Below, piece by piece: positions 40,233 through 50,351 of a stretch of 64,000 nt of DNA. The stretch lies in assembly GCF_900156865.1 (NCBI RefSeq), contig NZ_LT732529.1:3621035-3685034 (forward strand), read 5' to 3'. This DNA is from Litchfieldia sinesaloumensis. Its GTDB lineage: Bacteria; Bacillota; Bacilli; Bacillales; Bacillaceae_L. The translations under genes and the position numbers were made by a program. Position 1 is the stretch's first letter, and each line of letters begins with the position of its first letter. Under the pieces are notes generated by a model that was not told the DNA's origin, did no database searches, and saw only the letters and a list, made by a program, of their open reading frames with translations.

Positions 40233-42173
40233 ATGAATCGGATTTTTAGAAACGTCATATTCTATTTACTCATATTTTTAGTCATAATCGGTGTGGTTAG
40301 TTTTTTCCAAGGAGCTAATGGTCAGCCGGAAGTGATGAAATATGGCAAGTTTGTTGAACATCTCGAAGCAGGAGATGTAAAAAATATTACAGTACAACCT
40401 GAAAGAGGCGTCTTTGAAGTAAGGGGCCAACTTAACGGCTATAAAGAAGATCAATTCTTTGTCACTAATATTATTGGCAGTCAGAATGAGGTTGATCGAA
40501 TTTATGAAGCTGCAAGAAATGCAGACGTAGATATACTTAAAGCGAAGGAAACGAGTGGTTGGGTAACCTTCTTTACGTCGATTATCCCATTTGTTATTAT
40601 CTTTATTTTATTCTTCTTCCTACTAAATCAAGCCCAGGGTGGCGGAAGTAGGGTTATGAACTTTGGCAAGAGTAAAGCAAAGTTATATAGCGAAGAAAAG
40701 AAAAAAGTTAGATTTAAAGATGTTGCAGGTGCGGATGAAGAGAAGCAAGAGCTTGTTGAGGTTGTTGAGTTCTTAAAAGATCCACGCAAATTTGCTGACC
40801 TAGGTGCAAGGATACCAAAAGGGATTCTCCTTAATGGACCTCCTGGTACAGGTAAGACATTACTTGCCCGTGCTTGTGCTGGTGAAGCGGGAGTTCCATT
40901 CTTCTCCATCAGTGGATCGGATTTTGTGGAAATGTTTGTTGGGGTCGGTGCTTCACGTGTACGTGACCTCTTTGAAAATGCTAAGAAAAACGCTCCATGT
41001 ATTATTTTTATTGATGAAATCGATGCAGTTGGTCGTCAGCGTGGTGCGGGATTAGGTGGCGGTCATGATGAGCGTGAGCAAACCCTAAACCAATTGCTAG
41101 TTGAGATGGATGGATTCGGTGCGAATGAAGGTATCATCATTATTGCAGCAACAAACCGTCCTGATATTTTAGACCCTGCATTATTACGTCCAGGACGTTT
41201 TGACCGTCAAATTACAGTCGACCGTCCAGATGTTAAAGGTAGAGAAGCTGTATTAAAGGTGCATGCTCGTAACAAGCCTCTTGATGAGCATGTTGATTTA
41301 AAAGCTATTGCTGCTAGAACACCAGGATTCTCTGGTGCAGACTTAGAAAACTTACTAAACGAAGCGGCACTTGTTGCGGCTCGACACAACAAGAAGAAAA
41401 TTGATATGACGGACCTTGATGAAGCATCTGACCGCGTTATTGCAGGTCCTGCGAAAAAGAATCGTGTCATTTCGAAGAAAGAACGTAATATCGTGGCGTT
41501 CCATGAAGCGGGGCATACGGTTATTGGTATGGTACTTGATGAAGCCGATATGGTTCATAAGGTAACTATCGTTCCCCGTGGTCAAGCCGGTGGTTACGCG
41601 GTAATGCTTCCTAAAGAAGACCGCTATTTCATGACAAAGCCTGAATTATTGGATAAGATCACAGGACTATTAGGTGGTCGTGTAGCAGAAGAAGTAACAT
41701 TTGGAGAAGTAAGTACAGGAGCTCACAATGACTTCCAACGTGCTACCGGTATTGCTCGTAAAATGGTAACCGAATATGGAATGAGTGAAAAATTAGGTCC
41801 ACTTCAATTTGGTCAAGCGCAAGGTGGTCAAGTGTTCTTAGGGCGCGACATCCACAATGAGCAAAACTACAGTGATGCAATTGCACATGAAATTGATCTT
41901 GAGATCCAACGCTTTATTAAAGAAAGCTATGAAAAAGCAAGAAAAATACTTACTGAAAATCAAGATAAACTAAAACTAATCGCCGAAACGTTACTTGAGG
42001 TTGAAACTTTAGATGCTGGCCAAATTAAAGCCTTGTGGGAAGAAGGTAAATTACCTGAACGTCCAGTGGCGACTGAAGATACAGATAAACCAAAAGATGA
42101 CGTAAAAGTTACTATCAATTCTAAAAAAGATGAGGAAGTAACCGAAGTCGAAAACAAAGATAAAGACGAGTAA
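40233..42173 (+). CDS. ftsH: ATP-dependent membrane metalloprotease FtsH
   Basis: A 646-residue AAA+ protease that degrades membrane and regulatory proteins. Two membrane segments (about 5-25 and 110-130) flank an extracytoplasmic domain. The AAA module has GPPGTGKT (K208), FIDEIDAVG and the [24 protein letters not shown]; the zinc site HEAGH is at 424-428 and a third ligand is in the late [21 protein letters not shown]. The acidic C-terminus is variable. GGAGGAGG places ATG 40233. Confidence 0.97.
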   Translation: MNRIFRNVIFYLLIFLVIIGVVSFFQGANGQPEVMKYGKFVEHLEAGDVKNITVQPERGVFEVRGQLNGYKEDQFFVTNIIGSQNEVDRIYEAARNADVDILKAKETSGWVTFFTSIIPFVIIFILFFFLLNQAQGGGSRVMNFGKSKAKLYSEEKKKVRFKDVAGADEEKQELVEVVEFLKDPRKFADLGARIPKGILLNGPPGTGKTLLARACAGEAGVPFFSISGSDFVEMFVGVGASRVRDLFENAKKNAPCIIFIDEIDAVGRQRGAGLGGGHDEREQTLNQLLVEMDGFGANEGIIIIAATNRPDILDPALLRPGRFDRQITVDRPDVKGREAVLKVHARNKPLDEHVDLKAIAARTPGFSGADLENLLNEAALVAARHNKKKIDMTDLDEASDRVIAGPAKKNRVISKKERNIVAFHEAGHTVIGMVLDEADMVHKVTIVPRGQAGGYAVMLPKEDRYFMTKPELLDKITGLLGGRVAEEVTFGEVSTGAHNDFQRATGIARKMVTEYGMSEKLGPLQFGQAQGGQVFLGRDIHNEQNYSDAIAHEIDLEIQRFIKESYEKARKILTENQDKLKLIAETLLEVETLDAGQIKALWEEGKLPERPVATEDTDKPKDDVKVTINSKKDEEVTEVENKDKDE

Positions 42174-42180
42174 TAGTAAG

Positions 42181-42213
42181 AGGTGCCTACAACGAAATTG
42201 TGGGCACCTTTTT
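42181..42213 (+). terminator. Terminator after ftsH
   Basis: AGGTGCCTACAA (42181-42192) pairs with TTGTGGGCACCT (42198-42209), loop CGAAA, then TTTTT. Confidence 0.9.
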
Positions 42214-42270
42214 CATTTCATTTATACCCTGACTGAGTAGAGTTAATTGTGGAATACTAAAAAGTAGGTG

Positions 42271-42279
42271 TGGTATGAT
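42271..42279 (+). promoter_or_regulatory. Extended -10 promoter candidate before coaX
   Basis: TGG followed by TATGAT (42274-42279), 170 bp before coaX; no good -35. Confidence 0.45.
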
Positions 42280-42340
42280 GTTTCCAAAGTCATGTAACTT
42301 TTATTTAGCTATGTACAACACAGTTTAATTAAAGTTACTG

Positions 42341-42422
42341 CCTCCGGTGGATGCCATAGATTTTAATGGGAAATGTTTCGAGCTTGCTCGATTAAAATCT
42401 GGGCGAAATTACGCCGAGGCGT
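42341..42422 (+). other. Structured leader upstream of coaX
   Basis: AGATTTTAAT (42358-42367) and ATTAAAATCT (42391-42400) form a perfect 10-bp stem enclosing CGAG/CTCG (42379-42382/42387-42390). It is followed by GGCG/CGCC (42402-42405/42412-42415), which competes with ACGC/GCGT (42411-42414/42419-42422). I do not recognise a known RNA family. Confidence 0.5.
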
Positions 42423-42448
42423 ATTTGATAAAAATTTGGGGGTACTTC

Positions 42449-43222
42449 ATGATTTTTGTTTTTGATGTTGGAAACACAAACATGGTTTTAGGGGTATATG
42501 AAAATGATGAACTAAAACATCATTGGAGAATCGAAACAAGTCGAAATAAAACAGAAGATGAATATGGTCTCGTTATAAAATCTTTATTGAAACATGAGGG
42601 GTTAAGTTTTAAAGATATTAATGGGATTATTATGTCTTCTGTCGTTCCACCGATTATGTTTGCGCTGGAACGAATGTGTATTAAATACTTTGGAATCAAA
42701 CCATTAGTGGTGGGCCCGGGTATAAAGACAGGCTTGAATATAAAATATGATAATCCGAAGGAAGTGGGTGCTGACCGAATAGTTAATGCTGTGGCGGGTA
42801 TTCACCTATATGGAAGCCCGTTAATCATTGTTGATTTTGGTACAGCCACAACATATTGTTACATAAATGAGAATAAGCAATATATGGGTGGCGCGATTGC
42901 ACCGGGAATTGCAATCTCAACGGAAGCCTTGTACTCAAAGGCTGCAAAGCTACCGCGAATAGAAATAGCTCGTCCAGAGGGTGTCATTGGTCGAAATACA
43001 ATCAGTGCTATGCAGGCAGGTATATTATATGGATACGTTGGTCAGGTTGAAGGCATAGTAGCTCGTATAAAGGCACAATCAGTTGAACAACCAAAGGTAA
43101 TCGCGACTGGTGGACTAGCTGCACTAATCGCCACCGAATCAAAAGCGATAGATGTGGTCGATCCATTCTTAACTCTAAAAGGATTGCATTTGATTTATCA
43201 ACGTAATACCGAAGCGAAATAA
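42449..43222 (+). CDS. coaX: Type III pantothenate kinase
   Basis: First step of CoA synthesis, the type III enzyme of the ASKHA fold. The 257 residues start [18 protein letters not shown] (phosphate loop with Asp6), and contain [27 protein letters not shown] and [11 protein letters not shown] 42449 has GGGGG six bases upstream; an in-frame extension of 34 codons to 42347 runs through a hairpin and looks noncoding. It precedes hslO by 37 bp. Confidence 0.96.
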   Translation: MIFVFDVGNTNMVLGVYENDELKHHWRIETSRNKTEDEYGLVIKSLLKHEGLSFKDINGIIMSSVVPPIMFALERMCIKYFGIKPLVVGPGIKTGLNIKYDNPKEVGADRIVNAVAGIHLYGSPLIIVDFGTATTYCYINENKQYMGGAIAPGIAISTEALYSKAAKLPRIEIARPEGVIGRNTISAMQAGILYGYVGQVEGIVARIKAQSVEQPKVIATGGLAALIATESKAIDVVDPFLTLKGLHLIYQRNTEAK

Positions 43223-43259
43223 CAAACGACAACTTTACAACACGAAAAGGAGAACAAAA

Positions 43260-44135
43260 ATGAGTGATTATTTAATTAAGGCATTAGCGTTTAATGGTCA
43301 AGTTCGCGCATATGCGATCAATTCAACAGAAACAGTAGGTGAGGCACAAAGACGTCATTATACGTGGCCTACTGCGTCTGCGGCACTTGGTAGAGCGATG
43401 ACAGCAGGAGTAATGTTAGGTGCGACCTTAAAGGGTGATGATAAATTAACAATTAAAATCGAGGGTGGCGGTCCTATTGGTATTATTCTTGTCGATACAA
43501 ACGCTAAAGGTGAAGTGAGAGGCTATGTGACGAACCCCCAAACACATTTTGATTTAAATCAACATGGGAAGCTTGATGTAAGAAGAGCTGTTGGAACAGA
43601 CGGCACGTTATCGATTGTAAAGGATATCGGGATGAGAGAACAATTTTCTGGTCAAGTACCAATCGTTTCAGGGGAATTGGGAGAAGACTTTACTTATTAT
43701 CTTGTATCCTCTGAACAAACTCCTTCATCTGTTGGTGTAGGTGTTCTAGTAAATCCAGATAACTCAATATTAGCTGCGGGTGGTTTTCTCATTCAACTTA
43801 TGCCAGGTACAAGTGATGAAACAATTGCCCAAATCGAAAAAAGACTACAAGGAATAGAGCCAATTTCTAAAATGATTGAAAAAGGACTTTCTCCTGAAGA
43901 CATTTTGGAAGAGATTGTTGGTAAGGATAACCTTAAAATCCTTGACAAAATGCCGGTTTCCTTTGTCTGTCCTTGCTCAAGAGAACGAATTGAAAGTGCA
44001 ATAATTAGCTTAGGAACACAAGAAATTGAGGCAATGATTGAAGAAGATGGAAAAGCAGAAGCGCAATGTCATTTTTGTAATGAAAATTATCATTTTTCAA
44101 AAGATGAGCTAATAGAATTAAAAAATCAGGCATAG
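43260..44135 (+). CDS. hslO: Redox-regulated 33 kDa chaperonin Hsp33
   Basis: Holdase that activates under oxidation. The 291-residue protein has the N-terminal domain with [21 protein letters not shown] and the C-terminal zinc centre Cys237-x-Cys239 (CPCSRERIE) and Cys270-x-x-Cys273 (CHFC), the redox switch. AAAGGAG precedes ATG 43260. It lies between coaX and a PpiC foldase, as in B. subtilis. Confidence 0.97.
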   Translation: MSDYLIKALAFNGQVRAYAINSTETVGEAQRRHYTWPTASAALGRAMTAGVMLGATLKGDDKLTIKIEGGGPIGIILVDTNAKGEVRGYVTNPQTHFDLNQHGKLDVRRAVGTDGTLSIVKDIGMREQFSGQVPIVSGELGEDFTYYLVSSEQTPSSVGVGVLVNPDNSILAAGGFLIQLMPGTSDETIAQIEKRLQGIEPISKMIEKGLSPEDILEEIVGKDNLKILDKMPVSFVCPCSRERIESAIISLGTQEIEAMIEEDGKAEAQCHFCNENYHFSKDELIELKNQA

Positions 44136-44158
44136 TTAGATAATGGGAGATGAGAAAA

Positions 44159-45088
44159 ATGAATAAGAAGATAGTATGGTCAATTATTGCTGCTCTCGTT
44201 ATCACAAATTGTTTATCGATTGTCTACATTGCACTTGATAAAACAACAGCAGAGGATAAATCTGAAGAAATGACTGTTGAGGCGACGAAGCCAGTTGTCG
44301 CAAGCGGGGAAGAAGAAGTAGTTGCAACGGTTGGGGACAGTACAATTACAAGGCAACAATGGTTAAATGAACTAGAAAACCGTTATGGCAAACAGATTTT
44401 AGAGGCAATGATTGATGAGGAAGTTGTACGTCAAATGGCAGAAAAGCATAAAATTGCTTTGTCTGAAGATGCTATCGACCGTGAATTAACATTGATTAAG
44501 ACGATGTACAATACTATTGATCATGAGAAGATTGATGACGAGCATTGGAAAGAACAAATTGAGTTAAGTATCATTTTGGAAGAACTGCTAACAAAAGACG
44601 CTGTCATTCCTGAAGAAGAAATGCAACGGTTTTATGAGGAAAATAAACATTTATATGAAATTCCAAAGTCATACCATATTTCTCATATTGTCGTAAAGAC
44701 TAAAGAATCGGCAGACCAGGTTATAGATGAACTAGAAAATGGCTCAAGTTTCGCAGCCCTTGCAATGGAAAAATCAATCGATGAGTTTTCTGCAAATCGG
44801 GGTGGGGAAATCGGATATGTAAATCAGGATAATGGGTATGCCCCAGAAAGTTACTTAGGCATCGCTGAAAATATGAAGCCGAATGAGTGGAGCGAGCCAA
44901 TCCAGATAGAGGAGGGTTATGCGGTTATTATTCTTCACGATACTGTTGATGCAGTAACCTATACGTATGATGAAGTTAAAGATCAAATCAAGCGCCAGAT
45001 TGCAATTGATCAAATGAACGGAACCATCTCTGTAGAGCCTTTCTGGAAAGAACTTGGCGTAAAGTGGTTCTTTGGGAAAAATGAATAA
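44159..45088 (+). CDS. yacD: Membrane-anchored PpiC-type peptidyl-prolyl isomerase
   Basis: A 309-residue extracytoplasmic foldase of the SurA/PrsA type. A short basic start and membrane anchor (KKIVWSIIAALVITNCLSIVYIALD, about 4-27) precede a SurA-N-like helical region and the parvulin domain SYHISHIVVKTKESADQVIDELENGSSFAALAMEKSIDEFSANRGGEIGYV. The Cys in the anchor (VITNC) does not make a proper lipobox, so I read it as a membrane anchor, not a lipoprotein like PrsA. GGGAG is nine bases before ATG 44159; ATG 44150 abuts it. Confidence 0.88.
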   Translation: MNKKIVWSIIAALVITNCLSIVYIALDKTTAEDKSEEMTVEATKPVVASGEEEVVATVGDSTITRQQWLNELENRYGKQILEAMIDEEVVRQMAEKHKIALSEDAIDRELTLIKTMYNTIDHEKIDDEHWKEQIELSIILEELLTKDAVIPEEEMQRFYEENKHLYEIPKSYHISHIVVKTKESADQVIDELENGSSFAALAMEKSIDEFSANRGGEIGYVNQDNGYAPESYLGIAENMKPNEWSEPIQIEEGYAVIILHDTVDAVTYTYDEVKDQIKRQIAIDQMNGTISVEPFWKELGVKWFFGKNE

Positions 45089-45149
45089 TATTATATCGAA
45101 AATGTCGCGCACTATTAGAAAAATTCATAATTCAGCAAGTCCAATTTCG

Positions 45150-45178
45150 TTGACTTTTAAGGGAGGAATTGTTAAATT
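45150..45178 (+). promoter_or_regulatory. Candidate cysK promoter
   Basis: TTGACT (45150-45155), 17-base spacer, TAAATT (45173-45178), 43 bases before cysK. I did not identify a CymR operator. Confidence 0.5.
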
Positions 45179-45221
45179 GTAGATAAAACCAATAAAAATA
45201 CTAGGGATTGAGGGTGGAGTC

Positions 45222-46151
45222 ATGTCAAGAGTAGCAAATTCAATTTATGAATTAATCGGTGAAACACCAATAGTTAAGTTAAATCACCTTGTTGATGAAG
45301 ATAGTGCGGATGTATATGTAAAACTTGAATTTTTCAACCCAGGAAGCAGTGTAAAAGATCGAATTGCTTTAGCGATGGTTGAAGCAGCAGAGAAGAGCGG
45401 AAAGCTCAAGGCTGGTGATACAATCATTGAACCGACAAGTGGAAACACTGGTATCGGTTTAGCAATGGTCGCTGCAGCAAAAGGATTAAAGGCAATTCTA
45501 GTAATGCCAGATACAATGAGTATGGAGCGACGTAATCTATTACGTGCATATGGCGCAGAGTTGGTATTAACGCCAGGTTCTGAGGGGATGAAGGGCGCTG
45601 TTAACAAAGCAGAAGAGCTAGTGAAAGAACACGGCTATTTTATGCCACAACAATTTAATAACCCGGCTAATCCTGAGGTTCACCGTGCAACTACAGGAAA
45701 AGAGATTGTCGAGCAAATGGGTGATCAACTAGATGCATTTATCTCTGGAATAGGTACGGGTGGAACAATCACTGGTGCTGGGCCTGTATTAAGAGACAAA
45801 TATCCAAATATTAAAATTGTTGCTGTTGAACCAACTGATTCAGCAATCCTATCAGGTGGAAAGCCTGGGCCGCATAAGATTCAAGGTATCGGTGCAAACT
45901 TTGTTCCAGGTGTGTTAGATACAGAAGTCTATGATGAAGTCTTTACAGTTAAAAATGATGAAGCATTTGAATATGCACGTCGAACTGGACAAGAAGAGGG
46001 CTTCCTAGTAGGGATTTCCTCAGGAGCTGCGATTTATGCGGCACTACAGGTTGCCAAAAAGCTAGGCAAGGGCAAGAAAGTGCTTGCGATTGCTCCAGAC
46101 AATGGTGAGCGTTATTTAAGCACAGCTCTCTATCAATTTGAGGATCAATAA
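45222..46151 (+). CDS. cysK: Cysteine synthase A
   Basis: O-acetylserine sulfhydrylase, PLP enzyme for cysteine synthesis and a CymR partner in B. subtilis. The 309 residues carry the Schiff-base Lys45 in [11 protein letters not shown], the [17 protein letters not shown] loop, [12 protein letters not shown] phosphate loop and the SSGAA motif. GAGGGTGGAG precedes the ATG. It is monocistronic, with a terminator following. Confidence 0.97.
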   Translation: MSRVANSIYELIGETPIVKLNHLVDEDSADVYVKLEFFNPGSSVKDRIALAMVEAAEKSGKLKAGDTIIEPTSGNTGIGLAMVAAAKGLKAILVMPDTMSMERRNLLRAYGAELVLTPGSEGMKGAVNKAEELVKEHGYFMPQQFNNPANPEVHRATTGKEIVEQMGDQLDAFISGIGTGGTITGAGPVLRDKYPNIKIVAVEPTDSAILSGGKPGPHKIQGIGANFVPGVLDTEVYDEVFTVKNDEAFEYARRTGQEEGFLVGISSGAAIYAALQVAKKLGKGKKVLAIAPDNGERYLSTALYQFEDQ

Positions 46152-46153
46152 GA

Positions 46154-46192
46154 AAAAAAGAGTTTTATCCTAAGGGGTAAAACTCTTTTTTT
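46154..46192 (+). terminator. Terminator after cysK
   Basis: AAAAAAGAGTTTTA (46154-46167) pairs with TAAAACTCTTTTTT (46178-46191). Confidence 0.9.
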
Positions 46193-46252
46193 CTATATAC
46201 CAGCTACTATGATGTCATGTAAAATAGGGGTATGAGGGAGAGTGGTCCATGC

Positions 46253-47674
46253 ATGCAACAAAAGAGAGCCTCTTTTGCAAAGAAGATACCCTTTGCTTCA
46301 GACAAATGGTATGAAAAATATAAGACACTAACACACCGTGAACCATATCATATGCTTTTGGAGAGCGGACGAGGTGGCAAATACAGTATTATGGGGATAA
46401 AACCGTTTGCTGTTATCACAGGAAAGAATCATAGACTTACAATTAATACAAAGAACGGAACAACTACTATAGAGGGGGATCCCCTTACTGCATTTATGGA
46501 TTGGATGAAGGACTATCAAACTGAGCGCCGTCCAGATCAACCGGATTTTCAAGGGGGAGCACTTGGATTTATTAGCTATGATTATGCAAGATACATAGAA
46601 AAACTGCCGAATTGGGCACAGGACGATTTGCTAACACCGGATATATACTTTCTAGTGTTTGATGATGTGTTTCTTTACGATCACACTGAACAGTCCCTAT
46701 GGATTTTCACTCATGATGAAGTAGAAAATGAAAAGCAAGCTGCTGAGAGATTACAAAGGTATGAAGAACTATGGAAAGCGCCGAGTGAGTCCTATCCTCC
46801 TATACCTAGAATGACTGGATACGCAGAATATTCTTCTGTTTCGTTTTCTGAGCAGGAATTTAATATTGCGGTGGAGAAGGTAAGAGATTATATATCAGAA
46901 GGTGATGTCTTTCAAGTAAATTTATCAGTACGTAGGTCAGAAGAACTTGTTACGCATCCCCGGGAAATCTATGACGCATTACGAGAAATAAATCCATCTC
47001 CTTATATGGCATATATGCAAGTACCTGAATTTCATATTGTTAGTGGATCTCCAGAGCTACTCGTCAAGAAAAAAGGAAATGAAGTTAGTACTCGACCAAT
47101 TGCTGGTACAAGATCAAGGGGTAAGGATGACGCAGAGGATCAACGTTTAGCAAATGAGTTAATCAATAATGAAAAAGAACGAGCTGAACATGTTATGTTG
47201 GTAGACTTAGAACGAAATGATCTTGGTAGAGTATGTGAATGTGGTACAGTAAAAGTAGATGAATTCATGATTATTGAAAAATACTCGCATGTCATGCATA
47301 TTGTTTCGAATGTGACGGGGAAACTTGCTAAAGGTAAAAACATTGCGGATATTATTAAGGCTACCTTCCCTGGTGGGACAATTACGGGGGCTCCAAAGGT
47401 GCGAACAATGGAAATTATTGAAGAACTTGAACCTGTTAGAAGAGGTATATACACGGGCTCAATTGGATGGATAGGTTTTTCTGGGGATATGGAACTTAAT
47501 ATCGCTATTCGGACAATGATAGCTAAGGACGGTATTGCACACGTGCAAGCAGGAGCTGGTATTGTCATTGATTCCAATCCTAAACATGAATATAAAGAGT
47601 CCTTGAAAAAGGCATTTGCATTATGGAAGGCAAAAGAGCTGAGTGAAGCAGAGTTAGACAAAATAAATAGATGA
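46253..47674 (+). CDS. pabB: Aminodeoxychorismate synthase component I
   Basis: Converts chorismate with PabA-derived ammonia to aminodeoxychorismate for folate. The 473-residue protein shows the chorismate-binding core: GDVFQVNLSVR, ETRPIAGT-like STRPIAGTRSRG, ELINNEKERAEHVMLVDLERNDLGRV, and the PGGTITGAPKVRTMEIIEELE motif. I select ATG 46253, preceded by GAGGGAGAG at 46234-46242; an in-frame ATG at 46232 lies before that site. First gene of the folate operon. Confidence 0.95.
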   Translation: MQQKRASFAKKIPFASDKWYEKYKTLTHREPYHMLLESGRGGKYSIMGIKPFAVITGKNHRLTINTKNGTTTIEGDPLTAFMDWMKDYQTERRPDQPDFQGGALGFISYDYARYIEKLPNWAQDDLLTPDIYFLVFDDVFLYDHTEQSLWIFTHDEVENEKQAAERLQRYEELWKAPSESYPPIPRMTGYAEYSSVSFSEQEFNIAVEKVRDYISEGDVFQVNLSVRRSEELVTHPREIYDALREINPSPYMAYMQVPEFHIVSGSPELLVKKKGNEVSTRPIAGTRSRGKDDAEDQRLANELINNEKERAEHVMLVDLERNDLGRVCECGTVKVDEFMIIEKYSHVMHIVSNVTGKLAKGKNIADIIKATFPGGTITGAPKVRTMEIIEELEPVRRGIYTGSIGWIGFSGDMELNIAIRTMIAKDGIAHVQAGAGIVIDSNPKHEYKESLKKAFALWKAKELSEAELDKINR

Positions 47675-47684
47675 GGTGAGCTAG
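47636..47684 (+). promoter_or_regulatory. Candidate TRAP binding site over the pabA start
   Basis: Nine NAG triplets run up to the pabA ATG: GAG 47636, GAG 47641, AAG 47646, GAG 47651, TAG 47655, TAG 47668, GAG 47673, GAG 47678, TAG 47682. Most are spaced by two bases, two by one and one by ten. They cover the pabA Shine-Dalgarno. In B. subtilis TRAP blocks translation of pabA (trpG) at such a site. Confidence 0.65.
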
Positions 47685-47685
47685 A

Positions 47686-48285
47686 ATGATCGTAATGATT
47701 GATAATTATGATTCGTTTACATTCAATTTAGTCCAATATGTAGGAGAATTAGGAGAAGAAATTATTGTTAAGAGAAATGACGAAATCACTATCCAAAACA
47801 TTGAGGAATTAAACCCAGATTTAATTATGATTTCACCAGGGCCGTGTACACCAAATGAGGCGGGAATAAGCTTAGAAACAATCTCTCATTTTGCAGGACG
47901 CATTCCTATTTTTGGTGTTTGTCTGGGCCATCAATCGATTGCTCAAGCGTTTGGAGGAGACGTCATCAAAGCAGAAAAGCTTATGCATGGAAAGACATCA
48001 GAAATCGTACATGATGGTAAAACAATTTTCTCGGGTTTGAATCAGCCATTTACAGCAACACGTTATCATTCATTAATTGTAAAAAAGGAAACCCTTCCTG
48101 ATTGCTTTGAAATATCGGCTGAAACAGACGAAGGTGAAATTATGGCAATCCGACACAAGGAATATCCAATTGAAGGTGTGCAATTTCATCCGGAATCAAT
48201 TATGACAACAGCTGGTAAACAACTAATTTTAAATGTAATACAACAATATATTGGGAATGAGAAGGTATCATGTACCTCTATTTAA
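47686..48285 (+). CDS. pabA: Aminodeoxychorismate/anthranilate synthase glutamine amidotransferase
   Basis: Class I glutamine amidotransferase that supplies ammonia to PabB and, in Bacilli, also to TrpE. In 199 residues it has Cys79 in GVCLGHQS, and the His/Glu pair in GVQFHPESI near 168-170. The ribosome site GAGGTGAG lies inside a triplet-rich stretch resembling a TRAP site, suggesting tryptophan-responsive control. It overlaps pabC by 16 bp. Confidence 0.97.
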   Translation: MIVMIDNYDSFTFNLVQYVGELGEEIIVKRNDEITIQNIEELNPDLIMISPGPCTPNEAGISLETISHFAGRIPIFGVCLGHQSIAQAFGGDVIKAEKLMHGKTSEIVHDGKTIFSGLNQPFTATRYHSLIVKKETLPDCFEISAETDEGEIMAIRHKEYPIEGVQFHPESIMTTAGKQLILNVIQQYIGNEKVSCTSI

Positions 48286-49157
48286 ACGGTGAAATTATTG
48301 AAGAGAAACAAGCACGTATTTCCCCATTTGACCATGGATTTTTATATGGAATGGGTTTATTTGAAACATTTAGAGTCTATGATGGTCATCCGTTTTTATT
48401 AGATGACCATCTTGTGCGTTTACAGGATGGATTAGCTGATTTAAAAATCAAGAAATCACTAAACAGGGCTCAAGTATTAGAAATTGTTAAAGACCTATTA
48501 TTATCTAATGGTTTACAACAAGCGTATGTTCGCTTTAACGTGTCTGCTGGTAATGGAGAAGTCGGACTACCCTCAACTGATTATGAAAATCCGTCCGTCA
48601 TTGTCTTTATGAAAGAGCTACCTTCAATTATAGTGGAGAAACAAGCTATATTTCTACAGACAAGACGAAATACCCCAGAGGGAGAATATCGACTGAAATC
48701 CCACCACTTTTTAAATAATATCTACGCAAAAAGAGAAGTTGGAAAGAATCCTTCAGTCGAAGGTATCTTTTTATCAGCAGATGGCTTTCTTGCGGAGGGA
48801 ATTACATCAAATCTTTTTTGGGTAGTGGGGGAAGAATTGTTTACACCTACACTTGAAACGGGGATACTAAATGGTGTAACACGCAATTTTGTTATCCAAA
48901 TAGCAAAGTCAATTGGTTTGCGCGTTCAAGAAGGATACTTTCTGCCAGAGGAAATCCTAAAAAGCGATGAAGCATTTATTACAAATTCTATCCAAGAGAT
49001 TGTACCATTAGCTAAAATTGAAACCCTCAACTTATTAGGTAAAGAGGGTCCTGTCACAAAAAGACTTCAGTCAGTTTATACAAAATATCGGACAAGCCTC
49101 TGGAGTAAAAATGAGTTAGCAAAGGAGATTCAACATGGACCAAAGCAGATTGAGTAG
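48270..49157 (+). CDS. pabC: Aminodeoxychorismate lyase
   Basis: PLP fold-type IV enzyme that releases pyruvate from aminodeoxychorismate to give p-aminobenzoate. The 295-residue protein has [20 protein letters not shown] near 22-41, the Schiff-base Lys in [20 protein letters not shown] and [10 protein letters not shown] phosphate-binding loops. It starts inside pabA and ends inside folP, so the three are translationally coupled. Confidence 0.95.
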   Translation: MYLYLNGEIIEEKQARISPFDHGFLYGMGLFETFRVYDGHPFLLDDHLVRLQDGLADLKIKKSLNRAQVLEIVKDLLLSNGLQQAYVRFNVSAGNGEVGLPSTDYENPSVIVFMKELPSIIVEKQAIFLQTRRNTPEGEYRLKSHHFLNNIYAKREVGKNPSVEGIFLSADGFLAEGITSNLFWVVGEELFTPTLETGILNGVTRNFVIQIAKSIGLRVQEGYFLPEEILKSDEAFITNSIQEIVPLAKIETLNLLGKEGPVTKRLQSVYTKYRTSLWSKNELAKEIQHGPKQIE

Positions 49158-49983
49158 ACCAACACTTACATGTGGTCCGTATCAATTAGACTTTTCAAAA
49201 AAAACGATGATTATGGGGATTTTAAATATTACACCTGACTCTTTCTCTGATGGTGGGTCTTATGTCGATTTGGATGCTGCTATCAAACATGCTAAAGAGA
49301 TGGTTGAAGACGGTGCGGATATTATCGATATTGGTGGTGAGTCTACTAGGCCAGGGTATGAAAGAATATCTGATGAAGAAGAGGTTGCTAGAGTGGTTCC
49401 CATCATAAAAGCTCTAGTAAAAGAAGTTCACGTTCCACTTTCGATTGATACCTATAAATCCGAGGTAGCAAAGCAAGCAATTGAAGCGGGAGCGCATATA
49501 ATCAATGATATCTGGGGTGCTAAAGCAGATTTGAAGATGGCTGAAGTAGCAGCTACCTATGGTGTACCGATAATCCTCATGCATAACAGGGATAATAAAA
49601 ACTATAAAAAGTTAATAGAAGATATGATTGCTGATTTAGAAGAAAGCATTCAAATAGCCAAAGACGCAGGAGTAAAGGACCACAATATCATTTTAGATCC
49701 TGGGGTAGGTTTTGCGAAGACTTTTGAAAATAACATTGAAACGATGCGTCAGTTAGATCGCTTTAAAGAGCTTGGTTATCCTATACTGTTAGGTACATCA
49801 AGAAAATCGTTTATCGGGAAAATTTTTGACTTACCACCAACAGAACGTGATGAGGCAACAGGGGCAACAACCTGTCATGGGATTCAAAAGGGCTGTGATA
49901 TTGTCCGAGTACATAATGTAAAATTAAATGCTAGACTTGCAAAAATGATGGATGTTCTTGTGGGTAAAGGAGAACCAAAGTAA
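49135..49983 (+). CDS. folP: Dihydropteroate synthase
   Basis: Joins p-aminobenzoate to the pterin; the sulfonamide target (sul in B. subtilis). The 282-residue TIM barrel shows MGILNITPDSFSDGG, DIGGESTRPGYE, IDTYKSEVA, INDIWG, and the late TSRKSFIG. ATG 49135 lies within the pabC end, with AAAGGAG upstream; its stop shares one base with the folB ATG. Confidence 0.97.
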   Translation: MDQSRLSRPTLTCGPYQLDFSKKTMIMGILNITPDSFSDGGSYVDLDAAIKHAKEMVEDGADIIDIGGESTRPGYERISDEEEVARVVPIIKALVKEVHVPLSIDTYKSEVAKQAIEAGAHIINDIWGAKADLKMAEVAATYGVPIILMHNRDNKNYKKLIEDMIADLEESIQIAKDAGVKDHNIILDPGVGFAKTFENNIETMRQLDRFKELGYPILLGTSRKSFIGKIFDLPPTERDEATGATTCHGIQKGCDIVRVHNVKLNARLAKMMDVLVGKGEPK

Positions 49984-50351
49984 TGGATAAAATCTATGTG
50001 AACCAAATGCAATTCTATGGATATCATGGTGTTTTTCCAGAAGAAACAAAACTAGGACAACGTTTTTTTGTAGATCTAGTCGTTGAAGTGGATGTTAAAC
50101 AAGCAGGTGAAACGGATAACCTCGTTTATTCTGTTCACTACGGTGAGCTATACAATCTGTGTAAGGACATTGTCGAGGGGAAACCTTACAAACTTTTAGA
50201 GGCAGTTGCGGAAAAAATGGCTACAGAGATTTTGAAGCATTTTTCGTTGGTCTTAAGCTGTACGGTAAAGGTCATTAAGCCAGATCCACCCATCCCAGGA
50301 CAGTTACAATCAGTTGCGGTTGAAATCACAAGGAGAAGACATTATGATTAA
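49983..50351 (+). CDS. folB: Dihydroneopterin aldolase
   Basis: Cleaves dihydroneopterin to the hydroxymethyl pterin. The 122-residue tunnelling-fold protein has MQFYGYHGVFPEETKLGQRFFVDLVVEVD, the catalytic Lys in IKPDPPIPGQL and the Glu in LLEAVAE. It is linked to folP by a TAATG overlap and to folK by 8 bp. Confidence 0.96.
   Translation: MDKIYVNQMQFYGYHGVFPEETKLGQRFFVDLVVEVDVKQAGETDNLVYSVHYGELYNLCKDIVEGKPYKLLEAVAEKMATEILKHFSLVLSCTVKVIKPDPPIPGQLQSVAVEITRRRHYD

Noticed and set aside
42347-42448. N-terminal extension of coaX by 34 codons
   Set aside because: It crosses a perfect hairpin, has no family similarity, and ATG 42449 has its own ribosome site.
44159-44240. Lipoprotein signal in yacD
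   Set aside because: The Cys in VITNC is preceded by Asn rather than Gly, Ala or Ser, and it is embedded in a continuous hydrophobic anchor.
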